DNA of 64,000 nucleotides from Lepidurus packardi (taxonomy: Eukaryota > Arthropoda > Branchiopoda > Notostraca > Triopsidae). Shown piece by piece: positions 1 through 12,863 of this stretch. The position numbers and the translations under genes are program-made. A model generated the notes under the pieces. The model did no database searches. It was given only the letters and a program-made list of their open reading frames with translations, and was not told where the DNA came from. The stretch lies in contig JAKZAN010000076.1 in the NCBI GenBank assembly GCA_023053545.1, forward strand, positions 91,105 to 155,104. The letters are read 5' to 3'. Numbering within the stretch: the stretch's first letter is position 1; every line of letters begins with the position of its first letter.

Positions 1-180
1 TTAGTTCCTTACGGACTGATTTAATTTCATACGGACTGAATTAATTCCTTACGGACTTAATTAATCCATTACGGACTGAATTAATTCCTTACGGACTGAA
101 TTATTACATTACGGACTGAATTAATTCCTTACGGACTGAATTAGTTCCTTACGGACTGAATTATTTCCTTACGAACTGAA

Positions 181-3100
181 TTAATTCTTTAGGATTGATT
201 GAATTCCTTTCTTACTGAATTAATTCCTTACGGAGTGAATTAATTCCTTACGGACTTAATTAAATCCGTAAGGAATGAATGAATTAATTACGGACTGAAA
301 TAATTCCGTACGGACTGAATTAATTCCTTACGGTCTGAATTAATTCCTTACGGATTTAATTAATTCCTTACGGACTGAATTAATTCCTTACGGACTGAAT
401 TAATTCCTTACGGACTGAATTAATTTCTTACGGACTGAATTAATTCCTTTCGGACTGAATTAATTCCTTAAGGACTGAATTACTTCCTTACGGACTGAAT
501 TAATTCTTTAGGATTGATTGAATTCCTTTCTTACTGAATTAATTCCTTACGGACTGAATGAATTCCTTACGGACTGAATGAATTCCTTACGGACTGATTT
601 AATTTCATACGGACTGAATTAATCCCTTACGGACTGAATTAAATCCTTACGGACCGAATTAATTCCTTCCGGACTGAATTAATTCCTTACGGACTTAATT
701 AATTCCTTACGGACTGAATTAATTCCTTACGGACTGAATTAATAAATTACGGACTGAATTAATAAATTACGGACTGAATTAGTTCCTCACGGACTGAATT
801 AATTCTTTAGGATTGATTGAATTACTTTCTTACTGAATTAATTCCTTACGGACTGAATGAATTCCCTACGGACTGAATTAATTTCATACGGACTGAATTA
901 ATTCCTTACGGACCTAATTAATCCATTACGGACTGAATTAATTCCTTACGTACTGAACTTATTCCTTACGGACTGAATTAATTCCTTACGGACTGAATTA
1001 ATTCCTTACGGACTGAATTATTACATTACGGACTGAATTAAATCCTTACGGACAGGATTAATTCCTTACGGACTGAATTAATTCCTTACGGACTTAATTA
1101 ATTCCTTACGGACTGAATTAATTCCTTACGGACTGAATTAATACCTTACGGACTGAATTAGTTCCTCACGGACTGAATTAATTCTTTAGGATTGATTGAA
1201 TTACTTTCTTACTTAATTAATTCCTTACGGACTGAATGAATTCCCTACGGACTGAATTAATTTCATACGGACTGAATTAATTCCTTACGGACCTAATTAA
1301 TCCATTACGGACTGAATTAATTCCTTACGTACTGAACTTATTCCTTACGGACTGAATTAATTCCTTACGGACTGAATTAATTCCTTACGGACTGAATTAT
1401 TACATTACGGACTGAATTAAATCCTTACGGACAGGATTAATTCCTTACGGACTGAATTAATTCCTTACGGAGTTAATTAATTCCTTACGGACTGAATTAA
1501 TTCCTTACGGACTGAATTAATTCCTTACGGACTGAATTATTTCCCTACGGACTGAATTAATTCTTTAGGATTGATTGAATTCCTTTCTTACTGAATTAAT
1601 TCCTTACGGACTGAATTAATTCCTTACGGACTGAATTAATTCTTTAGGATTGATTGATTTCCATTCTTACTGAATTAATTCCTTACGGACTGAATTAATT
1701 CTTTAGGATTGATTGAATTCCATTCTTACTGAATTAATTCCTTACGGACTGAATTAATTCCTTACGGACTGAATTAATTTCATACGGACTGAATTAATTC
1801 ATTACGGACTTAATTAATCCATTACGGACTGAATTTATTCCTTACGTACTGAACTTATTCCTTACGGACTGAATTAATTCCTTACGGACTGAATTAATTC
1901 CTTACGGACTGAATTAGTTCCTCACGGACTGAATTAATTCTTTAGGATTGATTGAATTCCTTTCTTACTGAATTAATTCCTTACGGACTGAATGAATTCC
2001 TTACGGACTGAATGAATTCCTTACGGACTGAATGAATTCCTTACGGACTGAATGAATTCCTTACGGACTGATTTAATTTCATACGGACTGAATGAATACC
2101 TTACGGACTGAATTAATTCCTTACGGACTGAATTAATTCCTTACGGACTGAATTAATTCCTTACGGACTGAATTAATTCCTTACGGACTGAATTAGTTCC
2201 TCACTGACTGAATTAATTCTTTAGGATTGATTGAATTCCTTTCTTACTGAACTAATTCCTTACGGACTGAATGAATTCCTTACGGACTGATTTAATTTCA
2301 TACGGACTGAATTAATTCCTTACGGACTTAATTAATCCATTACGGACTGAATTAATTCCTTACGGACTGAATTAATTCCTTACGGACTTAATTAATCCAT
2401 TACGGACTGAATTAATTCCTTACGGACTGAATTATTACATTACGGACTGAATTAATTCCTTACGGACTGAATTAATTCCTTACGGACTGAATTATTACAT
2501 TACGGACTGAATTAATTCCTTACGTACAGAATTAATTCCTTACGGACTGAATTAATTCCTTACGGACTGAATTATTTCCTTACGGACTGAATTAATTCTT
2601 TAGGATTGATTGAATTCCTTTCTTACTGAATTAATTCCTTACGGAGTGAATTAATTCCTTACGGACTGAATTAATTCCTTACGGACTGAATTAATTCCTT
2701 ACGGACTGAATTAATTCCTTGCGGACTGAATTAATTCCTTACGGACTGAATTAATTCCTTAAGGACTGAATTATTTCGTTACGGACTGAATTAATTCTTT
2801 AGGATTGATTGAATTCCGTTCTTACTGAATTAATTCCTTACGGACTGAATTAATTCCTTAACTAATTCCTTACGGACTGAATTAATTCATTACGGACTTA
2901 ATTAATCCATTACGGACTGAATTAATTCCTTACGGACTGAATTATTACATTACGGACTGAATTAATTCCTTACGGACTGAATTAGTTCCTTACGGACTGA
3001 ATTATTACATTACGGACTGAATTAATTCCTTACGGACAGAATTAATTCCTTACGGACTGAATTAATTCCTTACGGACTGAATTATTTCCTTACGGACTGA

Positions 3101-4440
3101 ATTAATTCTTTAGGATTGATTGAATTCCTTTCTTACTGAATTAATTCCTTACGGAGTGAATTAATTCCTTACGGACTGAAATAATTCCTTACGGACTTAA
3201 TTAAATCCGTAAGGAATGAATGAATTAATTACGGACTGAAATAATTCCGTACGGACTGAATTAATTCCTTACGGTCTGAATTAATTCCTTACGGATTTAA
3301 TTAATTCCTTACGGACTGAATTAATTCCTTACGGACTGAATTAATTCCTTACGGACTGAATTAATTCCTTACGGACTGAATTAATTCCTTTCGGACTGAA
3401 TTAATTCCTTAAGTACTGAATTATTTCCTTACGGACTGAATTAATTCTTTAGGATTGATTGAATTCCTTTCTTACTGAATTAATTCCTTACGGACTGAAT
3501 GAATTCCTTACGGACTGAATGAATTCCTTACGGACTGATTTAATTTCATACGGACTGAATTAATACCTTACGGACTGAATTAAATCCTTACGGACCGAAT
3601 TAATTCCTTACGGACTGAATTAATTCCTTACGGAATTAATTAATTCCTTACGGACTTAATTAATTCCTTACGGACTTAATTAATTCCTTACGGACTGAAT
3701 TAATTCCTTACGGACTGAATTAATAAATTACGGACTGAATTAGTTCCTCACGGACTGAATTAATTCTTTAGGATTGATTGAATTACTTTCTTACTGAATT
3801 AATTCCTTACGGACTGAATGAATTCCCTACGGACTGAATTAATTTCATACGGACTGAATTAATTCCTTACGGACCTAATTAATCCATTACGGACTGAATT
3901 AATTCCTTACGTACTGAACTTATTCCTTACGGACTGAATTAATTCCTTACGGACTGAATTAATTCCTTACGGACTGAATTATTACATTACGGACTGAATT
4001 AAATCCTTACGGACAGGATTAATTCCTTACGGACTGAATTAATTCCTTACGTACTTAATTAATTCCTTACGGACTGAATTAATTCCTTACGGACTGAATT
4101 AATACCTTACGGACTGAATTAGTTCCTCACGGACTGAATTAATTCTTTAGGATTGATTGAATTACTTTCTTACTTAATTAATTCCTTACGGACTGAATGA
4201 ATTTCCTACGGACTGAATTAATTTCATACGGACTGAATTAATTCCTTACGGACCTAATTAATCCATTACGGACTGAATTAATTCCTTACGTACTGAACTT
4301 ATTCCTTACGGACTGAATTAATTCCTTACGGACTGAATTATTACATTACGGACTGAATTAAATCCTTACGGTACTTAATTAATTCCTTACGGACTGAATT
4401 AATTCCTTACGGACTTAACTTTCTTACTTAATTAATTCCT
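181..4440. repeat. HOR duplication of about 2.95 kb with nested 379-bp repeats
   Basis: A run of variant units at about 181-1,500 recurs at about 3,120-4,440. The marker AAATCCGTAAGG lies at 262 and again at 3,203 (offset 2,941); ATTACTTTCT lies at 821 and 3,782 (offset 2,961), so one copy gained or lost one 20-bp unit. Inside each copy the ATTACTTTCT block is itself tandemly doubled: 821 and 1,200, then 3,782 and 4,161, both 379 bp apart (19 units minus one base). The order of flanking variants (GTTCCTCACGG, ATTACTTTCT, GAATTCCCTACGG, GGACCTAATTAATCC) is kept in each copy. Confidence 0.85.
1557..1595. repeat. Representative 39-bp divergent dimer (HOR anchor)
   Basis: One example of a recurrent divergent pair of units: TTAATTCTTTAGGATTGATT (20 bp) followed by GAATTCCTTTCTTACTGAA (19 bp). 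Neither half has the TACGG core or its CpG. The second half lacks one base, so each occurrence shifts the array register by one. The pair occurs many times across the window, usually just after a TTATTTCCTTACGG unit, at spacings such as 79, 299 and 379 bp. Subtypes differ in the second half: CCTTTCTTACTG, CCTTTCTTATTG, CCTTTCTTACCG (seen from about 34 kb rightward), CCATTCTTACTG (left), CCGTTCTTACTG, ACTTTCTTACTG and AATTTCTTACTG. It is the most useful landmark for defining HOR boundaries here. Confidence 0.9.
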
Positions 4441-4600
4441 TTACGGACATTACGGACTGAATTAATTCCTTACGTAATGAACTTATTCCTTACGGACTGA
4501 GTTAATTCCTTACGGACTGAATTAATTCCTTACGGACTGAATTATTACATTACGGACTGAATTAAATCCTTACGGACAGGATTAATTCCTTAATTCATTA
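4370..4600. repeat. Scrambled satellite junction
   Basis: Unit order breaks down here. Partial units abut out of register: GGTACTTAATT near 4,370, a unit running from GGACTTAA straight into CTTTCTTACTTAATT near 4,415, then CCTTTACGGACATTACGG at 4,439-4,456, and a short CCTTAATTCATTACGG join near 4,590. To the right, the sequence matches the block starting near 1,790 (GAATTTATTC at 1,831 and 4,627, offset 2,796), whereas to the left it matches the block near 1,400. It reads as the breakpoint of one or more unequal exchanges or deletions between HOR copies. Confidence 0.7.
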
Positions 4601-7499
4601 CGGACTTAATTAATCCATTACGGACTGAATTTATTCCTTACGTACTGAACTTATTCCTTACGGACTGAATTAATTCCTTACGGACTGAATTAATTCCTTA
4701 CGGACTGAATTAGTTCCTCACGGACTGAATTAATTCTTTAGGATTGATTGAATTCCTTTCTTACTGAATTAATTCCTTACGGACTGAATGAATTCCTTAC
4801 GGACTGAATGAATTCCTTACGGACTGATTTAATTTCATACGGACTGAATGAATACCTTACGGACTGAATTAATTCCTTACGGACTGAATTAATTCCTTAC
4901 GGACTGAATTAATTCCTTACGGACTGAATTAGTTCCTCACTGACTGAATTAATTCTTTAGGATTGATTGAATTCCTTTCTTACTGAACTAATTCCTTACG
5001 GACTGAATGAATTCCTTACGGACTGATTTAATTTCATACGGACTGAATTAATTCCTTACGGACTTAATTAATCCATTACGGACTGAATTAATTCCTTACG
5101 GACTGAATTATTACATTACGGAATGAATTAATTCCTTACGGACTGAATTAATTCCTTACGGACTGAATTATTACATTACGGACTGAATTAATTCCTTACG
5201 TACAGAATTAATTCCTTACGGACTGAATTAATTCCTTACGGACTGAATTATTTCCTTACGGACTGAATTAATTCTTTAGGATTGATTGAATTCCTTTCTT
5301 ACTGAATTAATTCCTTACGGAGTGAATTAATTCCTTACGGACTGAATTAATTCCTTACGGACTTAATTAAATCCGTAAGGAATGAATTAATTAATTACGG
5401 ACTGAAATAATTCCGTACGGACTGAATTAATTCCTTACGGTCTGAATTAATTCCTTACGGATTTAATTAATTCCTTACGGACTGAATTAATTCCTTAAGG
5501 ACTGAATTAATTCCTTACGGACTGAATTAATTCCTTACGGACTGAATTAATTCCTTTCGGACTGAATTAATTCCTTAAGGACTGAATTATTTCCTTACGG
5601 ACTGAATTAATTCTTTAGGATTGATTGAATTCCGTTCTTACTGAATTAATTCCTTACGGACTGAATTAATTCCTTAATTAATTCCTTACGGACTGAATTA
5701 ATTCATTACGGACTTAATTAATCCATTACGGACTTAATTAATTCCTTACGGATTGAATTAATTCCTTACGGACTGAATTAATTCCTTACGGACTGAATTA
5801 TTTCCTTACGGACTGAATTAATTCTTTAGGATTGATTGAATTCCTTTCTTATTGAATTAATTCTTTAATTAATTCCTTACGGATTGAAATAATTTCATAC
5901 GGACTGAATTAATTTATTACGGACTTAATTAATCCATTACGGACTGAATTAATTCCTTACGTACTGAACTTATTCCTTACGGACAGAATTAATTCCTTAC
6001 GGACTGAATTAATTCCTTACGGACTTAATTAATTCCTTACGGACTGAATTATTTCCTTACGGACTGAATTAATTCTTTAGGATTGATTGATTTCCATTCT
6101 TACTGAATTAATTCCTTACGGACTGAATTAATTCTTTAGGATTGATTGAATTCCATTCTTACTGAATTAATTCCTTACGGACTGAATTAATTCCTTACGG
6201 ACTGAATTAATTTCATACGGACTGAATTAATTCCTTACGGACTGAATTATTACATTACGGACTGAATTAATTCCTTACGGACTGAATTAATTCCTTACGG
6301 ACTGAATTATTACATTACGGACTGAATTAATTCCTTACGGACAGAATTAATTCCTTACGGACTGAATTAATTCCTTACGGACTGAATTAATTCCTTACGG
6401 ACAGAATTAATTCCTTACGGACTGAATTAATTCCTTACGGACTGAATTAATTCTTTAGGATTGATTGAATTCCATTCTTACTGAATTAATTCCTTACGGA
6501 CTGAATTAATTCCTTACGGACTGAATTAATTTCATACGGACTGAATTAATTCCTTACGGACTGAATTATTACATTACGGACTGAATTAATTCCTTACGGA
6601 CGGAATTAATTCCTTACGGACTGAATTATTACATTACGGACTGAATTAATTCCTTACGGACAGAATTAATTCCTTACGGACTGAATTAATTCCTTAAGGA
6701 CTGAATTATTTCCTTACGGACTGAATTAATTCTTTAGGATTGATTGAATTCCGTGCTTACTGAATTAATTCCTTACGGACTGAATTAATTCCTTAATTAA
6801 TTCCTTACGGACTGAATTAATTTCATACGGACTGAATTAATTCATTACGGACTTAATTAATCCATTACGGACTTAATTGATTCCTTACGTACTGAACTTA
6901 TTCCTTACGGACTGAATTAATTCCTTACGGACTGAATTAATTCCTTACGGGCTGAATTAATACCTTACGGACTGAATTAAATCCTTACGGACCGAATTAA
7001 TTCCTTACGGATTGAATTAATTCCTTACGGACTTAATTAATTCCTTACGGACTTAATTAATTCCTTACGGACTGAATTAATTCCTTACGGACTGAATTAT
7101 TACCTTACGGACTGAATTAGTTCCTCACGGACTGAATTAATTCTTTAGGATTGATTGAATTACTTTCTTACTGAATTAATTCCTTACGGACTGAATGAAT
7201 TCCCTACGGACTGAATTAATTTCATACGGACTGAATTAATTCCTTACGGACCTAATTAATCCATTACGGACTGAATTAATTCCTTACGTACTGAACTTAT
7301 TCCTTACGGACTGAAATAATTCCTTACGGACTGAATTAATTCCTTACGGACTGAATTATTACATTACGGACTGAATTAAATCCTTACGGACAGGATTAAT
7401 TCCTTACGGATTGAATTAATTCCTTACGGACTTAATTAATCCCTTACGGACTGAATTAATTCCTTACGGACTGAATTAATTCCTTACGGACTGAATTAT

Positions 7500-9800
7500 T
7501 TCCTTACGGACTGAATTAATTCTTTAGGATTGATTGAATTCCTTTCTTACTGAATTAATTCCTTACGGACTGAATTAATTCCTTACGGACTGAATTAATT
7601 CCTTACGGACTGAATTAATACCTTACGGACTGAATTAATTCCTTACGGACTGAATTAATTCCTTACGGACTGAATTATTTCCTTACGGACTGAATTAATT
7701 CTTTAGGATTGATTGATTTCTTATCTTATTGAATTAATTCCTTACGGACTGAATTAATTCCTTACGGACTGAATTAATTCCTTACGGACTGAATTAATTC
7801 TTTAGGATTGATTGATTTCCATTCTTACTGAATTAATTCCTTACGGACTGAATTAATTCTTTAGGATTGATTGAATTCCATTCTTACTGAATTAATTCCT
7901 TACGGACTGAATTAATTCCTTAGGGACTGAATTATTTCCTTACGGACTGAATTAATTCTTTAGGATTGATTGAATTCCTTTCTTATTGAATTAATTCCTT
8001 ACGGACTGAATTAATTCCTTACGGACTGAATTAATTCTTTAGGATTGATTGAATTCCTTTCTTATTGAATTAATTCCTTACGGACTGAATTAATTCCTTA
8101 CGGACTGAATTAATTCCTTACGGACTGAATTAATTCCTTACGGACTGAATTAATTCTTTAGGATTGATTGATTTCCATTCTTACTGAATTAATTCCTTAC
8201 GGACTGAATTAATTCTTTAGGATTGATTGAATTCCATTCTTACTGAATTAATTCCTTACGGACTGAATTAATTCCTTACGGACTGAATTATTTCCTTACG
8301 GACTGAATTAATTCTTTAGGATTGATTGAATTCCTTTCTTATTGAATTAATTCCTTACGGACTGAATTAATTCCTTACGGACTGAATTAATTCCTTACGG
8401 ACTGAATTAACTCCTTACGGACTGAATTAATTCTTTAGGATTGATTGATTTCCATTCTTACTGAATTAATTCCTTACGGACTGAATTAATTCTTTAGGAT
8501 TGATTGAATTCCATTCTTACTGAATTAATTCCTTACGGACTGAATTAATTCCTTACGGACTGAATTATTTCCTTACGGACTGAATTAATTCTTTAGGATT
8601 GATTGAATTCCTTTCTTATTGAATTAATTCCTTACGGACTGAATTAATTCCTTACGGACTGAATTAATTCCTTACGGACTGAATTAATTCCTTACGGACT
8701 GAATTAATACCTTACGGACTGAATTAATTCCTTACGGACTGAATTAATTCCTTACGGACTGAATTATTTCCTTACGGACTGAATTAATTCTATAGGATTG
8801 ATTGAATTCCTTTCTTATTGAATTAATTCCTTACGGACTGAATTAATTCCTTAATTAATTCCTTACGGACTGAATTAATTTCATACGGACTGAATTAATT
8901 TATTACGTACTGAACTTATTCCTTACGGACTGAGTTAATTCCTTACGGACTGAATTAATACCTTACGGACTGAATTAAATCCTTACGGACAGAATTAATT
9001 CGTTACGGACTGAATTAATTCCTTACGGACTTAATTAATTCCTTACGGACTAAATTATTTCCTTACGGACTGAATTAATTCTTTAGGATTGATTGATTTC
9101 CATTCTTACTGAATTAATTCCTTACGGACTGAATTAATTCTTTAGGATTGATTGAATTCCATTCTTACTGAATTAATTCCTTACGGACTGAATTAATTCC
9201 TTACGGACTGAATTAATTTCATACGGACTGGATTAATTCATTACGGACTTAATTAATCCATTACGGACTGAATTTATTCCTTACGTACTGAACTTATTCC
9301 TTACGGACTGAATTAATTCCTTACGAACTGAATTAATTCCTTACGGACTGAATTATTTCCTTACGGACTGAATTAATTCTTTAGGATTGATTGAATTCCT
9401 TTCTTACTGAATTAATTCCTTACGGACTGAATTAATTCCTTACGGACTGAATTAATTCCTTACGGACTGAATTATTTCCTTACGGACTGAATTAATTCTT
9501 TAGGATTGATTGAATTCCTTTCTTATTGAATTAATTCCTTACGGACTGAATTAATTCCTTACGGACTGAATTAATTCCTTACGGACTGAATTAATTCCTT
9601 ACGGACTGAATTAATTCTTTAGGATTGATTGATTTCCATTCTTACTGAATTAATTCCTTACGGACTGAATTAATTCTTTAGGATTGATTGAATTCCATTC
9701 TTACTGAATTAATTCCTTACGGACTGAATTAATTCCTTACGGACTGAATTATTTCCTTACGGACTTAATTAATTCTTTAGGGTTGATTGAATTCCTTTCT
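7500..9800. repeat. Dense 39-bp-dimer HOR block
   Basis: The 39-bp dimers are closely packed, often two within 60-100 bp, one ending GATTGATTTCCATTC and the next GATTGAATTCCATTC. The marker ATTGATTTCC lies at 7,811, 8,167 and 8,444 (spacings 356 and 277 bp). These fit 18 and 14 units less one base for each intervening dimer, which supports the register-shift rule. It looks like a short local amplification of a few hundred base pairs. Confidence 0.75.
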
Positions 9801-11460
9801 TATTGAATTAATTCCTTACGGACTGAATTAATTCTTTAGGATTGATTGAATTCCTTTCTTACTGAATTAATTTATTACGGAATGAATTAATTCCTTACGG
9901 ACTGAATTAATTCCTTACGGACTGAATTAATACCTTACGGACTGAATTAATTCCTTACGGACTGAATTAATTCCTTACGGACTGAATTAATTTCATACGG
10001 ACTGAATTAATTCATTACGGACTTAATTAATCCATTACGGACTGAATTTATTCCTTACGTACTGAACTTATTCCTTACGGACTGAATTAATTCCTTACGG
10101 ACTGAATTAATTTCTTACGGACTGAATTAATACCTTACGGACTGAATTAAATCCTTACGGACTGAATTAATTCCTTACGGACTTAATTAATTCCTTACGG
10201 ACTTAATTAATTCCTTACGGACTAAATTAATTCCTTACGGACTGAATTAATTCATTACGGACTGAATTAATTCCTTACGGACCTAATTAATTCCTTACGG
10301 ACGGACTTAATTCTTTACGGACTTAATTAATTCCATACGGACTTAATTAATTCCTTACGTGCTTAATTAACTCCTTACGGTCTGAATTAATTCCGCACGG
10401 ATTTAATTAATTCCTTACGGACTGAATTAATTCCTTACGGACTGAAATAATTCATTATGGACTTAATTAATTCCGTAACGAATAAATGAATTAATTGCGG
10501 ACTGAAATAATTCCTTACGGACTGAATTAATTCCTTACGGACTGAATTAATTCCTTACGGACCTAATTAATTCCTTACGGACGGACTTAATTCTTTACGG
10601 ACTTAATTAATTCCTTACGGACTTAATTAATTCCTTACGTGCTTAATTAACTCCTTACGGTCTGAATTAATTCCGTACGGATTTAATTAATTCCTTACGG
10701 ACTGAATTAATTCCTTACGGACTGAAATAATTCATTATGGACTTAATTAATTCCGTAAGGAATAAATGAATTAATTACGGACTGAAATAATTCCTTACGG
10801 ACTGAATTAATTCCTTACGGACTGAATTAATCCCTTAAGGACTGAATTAATTCCTTACGAACTGAATTAATTCCTTACGGACTTAATTAATTCCTTACAG
10901 AGTGAATTATTTCCTTACAGACTGAATTAATTCTTTAGGATTGATTGAATTCCGTTCTTACTGAATTATTTCCTTACGGACTGAATTATTCCTTAATTAA
11001 TTCCTTACGGACTGAAGTAATTCCTTAATTAATTCCTTACGGACTGAATTAATTCCTTACGGACTGAATTAATTCCTTACGGAATGAATTATTTCCTTAC
11101 GGACTGAATTAATTCCTTACGGACTGAATTAATACCTTACGGACTGAATTAATTCCTTACGGACTGAATTAATTCCTTACGGACTGAATTATTTCCTTAC
11201 GGACTGAATTAATTCTTTAGGATTGATTGAATTCCTTTCTTATTGAATTAATTCCTTACGGACTGAATTAATTCCTTAATTAATTCCTTACGGACTGAAT
11301 TAATTTCATACGGACTGAGTTAATTTATTACGTACTGAACTTATTCCTTACGGACTGAGTTAATTCCTTACGGACTGAATTAATACCTTACGGACTGAAT
11401 TAATACCTTACGGAATGAATTAAATCCTTACGGACAGAATTAATTCCTTACGGACTGAAT

Positions 11461-12639
11461 TAATTCCTTACGGACTTAATTAATTCCTTACGGACTAAAT
11501 TATTTCCTTACGGACTGAATTAATTCTTTAGGATTGATTGAATTCCTTTCTTATTGAATTAAATCCTTACGGACTGAATTAATTCCTTAATTAATTCCTT
11601 ACGGACTGAATTAATTTCATACGGACTGAATTAATTTATTACGGACTTAATTAATCCATTACGGACTGAATTAATTCCTTACGTACTGAACTTATTCCTT
11701 ACGGACTGAATTAATTCCTTACGGACTGAATTAATACCTTACGGACTGAATTAAATCCTTACGGACAGAATTAATTCCTTACGGACTGAATTAATTCCTT
11801 ACTGACTGAATTAATTCCTTACGGACTGAATTAATTCCTTACGGACTGAATTAATTCCTTACGGACTGAATTAATTCCTTACGGACTTAATTAATTCCTT
11901 ACGTACTTAATTAATTCTTCACGGTCTGAATTAATTCCGTACGGATTTAATTAATTCCTTACGGACTGAATTAATTCCTTACGGACTGAATTAATTCATT
12001 ATGGACTGAATTATTTCCTTACGGAATGAATTAATTCTTTAGGATTGATTGAATTCCTTTCTTACTGAATTAATTCCTTACGGACTTAATTAATTCCTTA
12101 CGGACTGAATTATTTCCTTACGGACTAAATTAATTCTTTAGGATTGATTGAATTAATTTCTTACTGAATTAATTCCTTACGGACTGAATTAATTCCTTAC
12201 GGACTGAATTAATTCCTTACGGACTGAATTAATTCCTTACGGAATGAATTAATTCCTTACGGAATGAATTAGTTCCTCACGGACTGAATTAATTCTTTAG
12301 GATTGATTGAATTCCTTTCTTACTGAATTAATTCCTTACGGACCTAATTAATCCATTACGGACTGAATTAATTCCTTACGTACTGAACTTTTTCCTTACG
12401 GACTGAATTAATTCCTTACGGACTGAATTAATTCTTTAGGATTGATTGAATTCCTTTCTTACTGAATTAATTCCTTACGGAGTGAATTAATTCCTTACGG
12501 ACTTAATTAAATCCGTAAGGAATGAATGAATTAATTACGGACTGAAATAATTCCGTACGGACTGAATTAATTTCTTACGGTCTGAATTAATTCCTTACGG
12601 ATTTAATTAATTCCTTACGGACTGAATTAATTCCTTACG
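11461..12639. repeat. HOR copy lacking the retrotransposon (paralogous empty site)
   Basis: Bases 11,551-12,639 match 17,328-18,416 (offset 5,777) over 1,089 bp; reading line by line I found one mismatch (12,127 A against 17,904 G). The 90 bp before it, 11,461-11,550, match 12,728-12,817 with two mismatches. Before the insertion the two copies were therefore 1,267 bp apart. The phrase CCTTTCTTATTGAATTAAAT around 11,551 is the uninterrupted form of the sequence the retrotransposon splits. The copies diverge from 12,640 and 18,417 onward. Confidence 0.9.
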
Positions 12640-12817
12640 TACTGAACGTATTCCTTACGGACTGAATTAATTCATTACGGACTGAATTAATTCCTTACGG
12701 ACTGAATTAATACCTTACGGTCTGAATTAATTCCTTACGGACTGAATTAATTCCTTACGGACTGAATTATTTCCTTACGGACTGAATTAATTCTTTAGGA
12801 TTGATTGAATTCCTTTC

Positions 12818-12822
12818 TTATT
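12818..12822. repeat. Target-site duplication, left copy (TTATT)
   Basis: TTATT here is repeated at the other side of the element at 17,328-17,332, while the uninterrupted paralogous site (11,551-11,555) has it once. This is the expected result of target-primed insertion with staggered nicks. Caution: on the element's strand this reads AATAA and abuts an AATAAAT tail, so part of the match could be tail sequence or microhomology. Confidence 0.7.
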
Positions 12823-12863
12823 ATTTATTGCAACATATAAGGCTTTATAAAGCCTCTTTGTAA
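12823..12863 (-). other. LINE 3' UTR and AT-rich tail
   Basis: Only 41 bp separate the ORF2 stop from the satellite. On the element's strand it contains a 16-bp perfect palindrome and then ends GCAATAAAT next to the AATAA duplication. The AATAAA hexamer (plus-strand 12,824-12,829) could act as a polyadenylation signal, or could be the first unit of a short AT-rich 3' repeat. There is no long poly(A). CR1-group elements are known to end in short simple repeats rather than poly(A), which fits. Confidence 0.75.
12840..12855 (-). other. Perfect 16-bp palindrome in the LINE 3' UTR
   Basis: AGGCTTTATAAAGCCT is its own reverse complement and starts 8 bp beyond the ORF2 stop codon. In RNA it could fold as a short stem with a tight AU loop. 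A hairpin near the 3' end is a common feature of CR1/L2-group LINE RNAs, where the 3' end is recognised by the element's own reverse transcriptase. That role is inferred here by position only. Confidence 0.65.

Larger units (their letters stand above)
1..12822. repeat. 20-bp satellite array, left part
   Basis: Seen directly: uninterrupted head-to-tail copies of a 20-bp unit, consensus TTAATTCCTTACGGACTGAA, about 640 copies, continuing off the left edge. All units face the same way. Common variants are ...GGACTTAA, TTATTACATTACGG, TTAATTTCATACGG, TTAATCCATTACGG, CGTACTGAACTTATTCC and GGACAGAA, and they recur in fixed order. The unit contains TAA on both strands and 20 is not a multiple of 3, so every frame is closed within about 60 bp and no coding potential exists. 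Each consensus unit has one CpG, in TACGGA. The variant CCATTCTTACTG is abundant at about 1.6-1.75 and 6-9.7 kb and was not noticed to the right of the retrotransposon. Inference: constitutive heterochromatin, centromeric, pericentromeric or subtelomeric; sequence alone cannot say which. Confidence 0.98.

Noticed and set aside
1-12822. CRISPR-like array of short repeats
   Set aside because: Repeats are contiguous without unique spacers, and the retrotransposon is of eukaryotic type.
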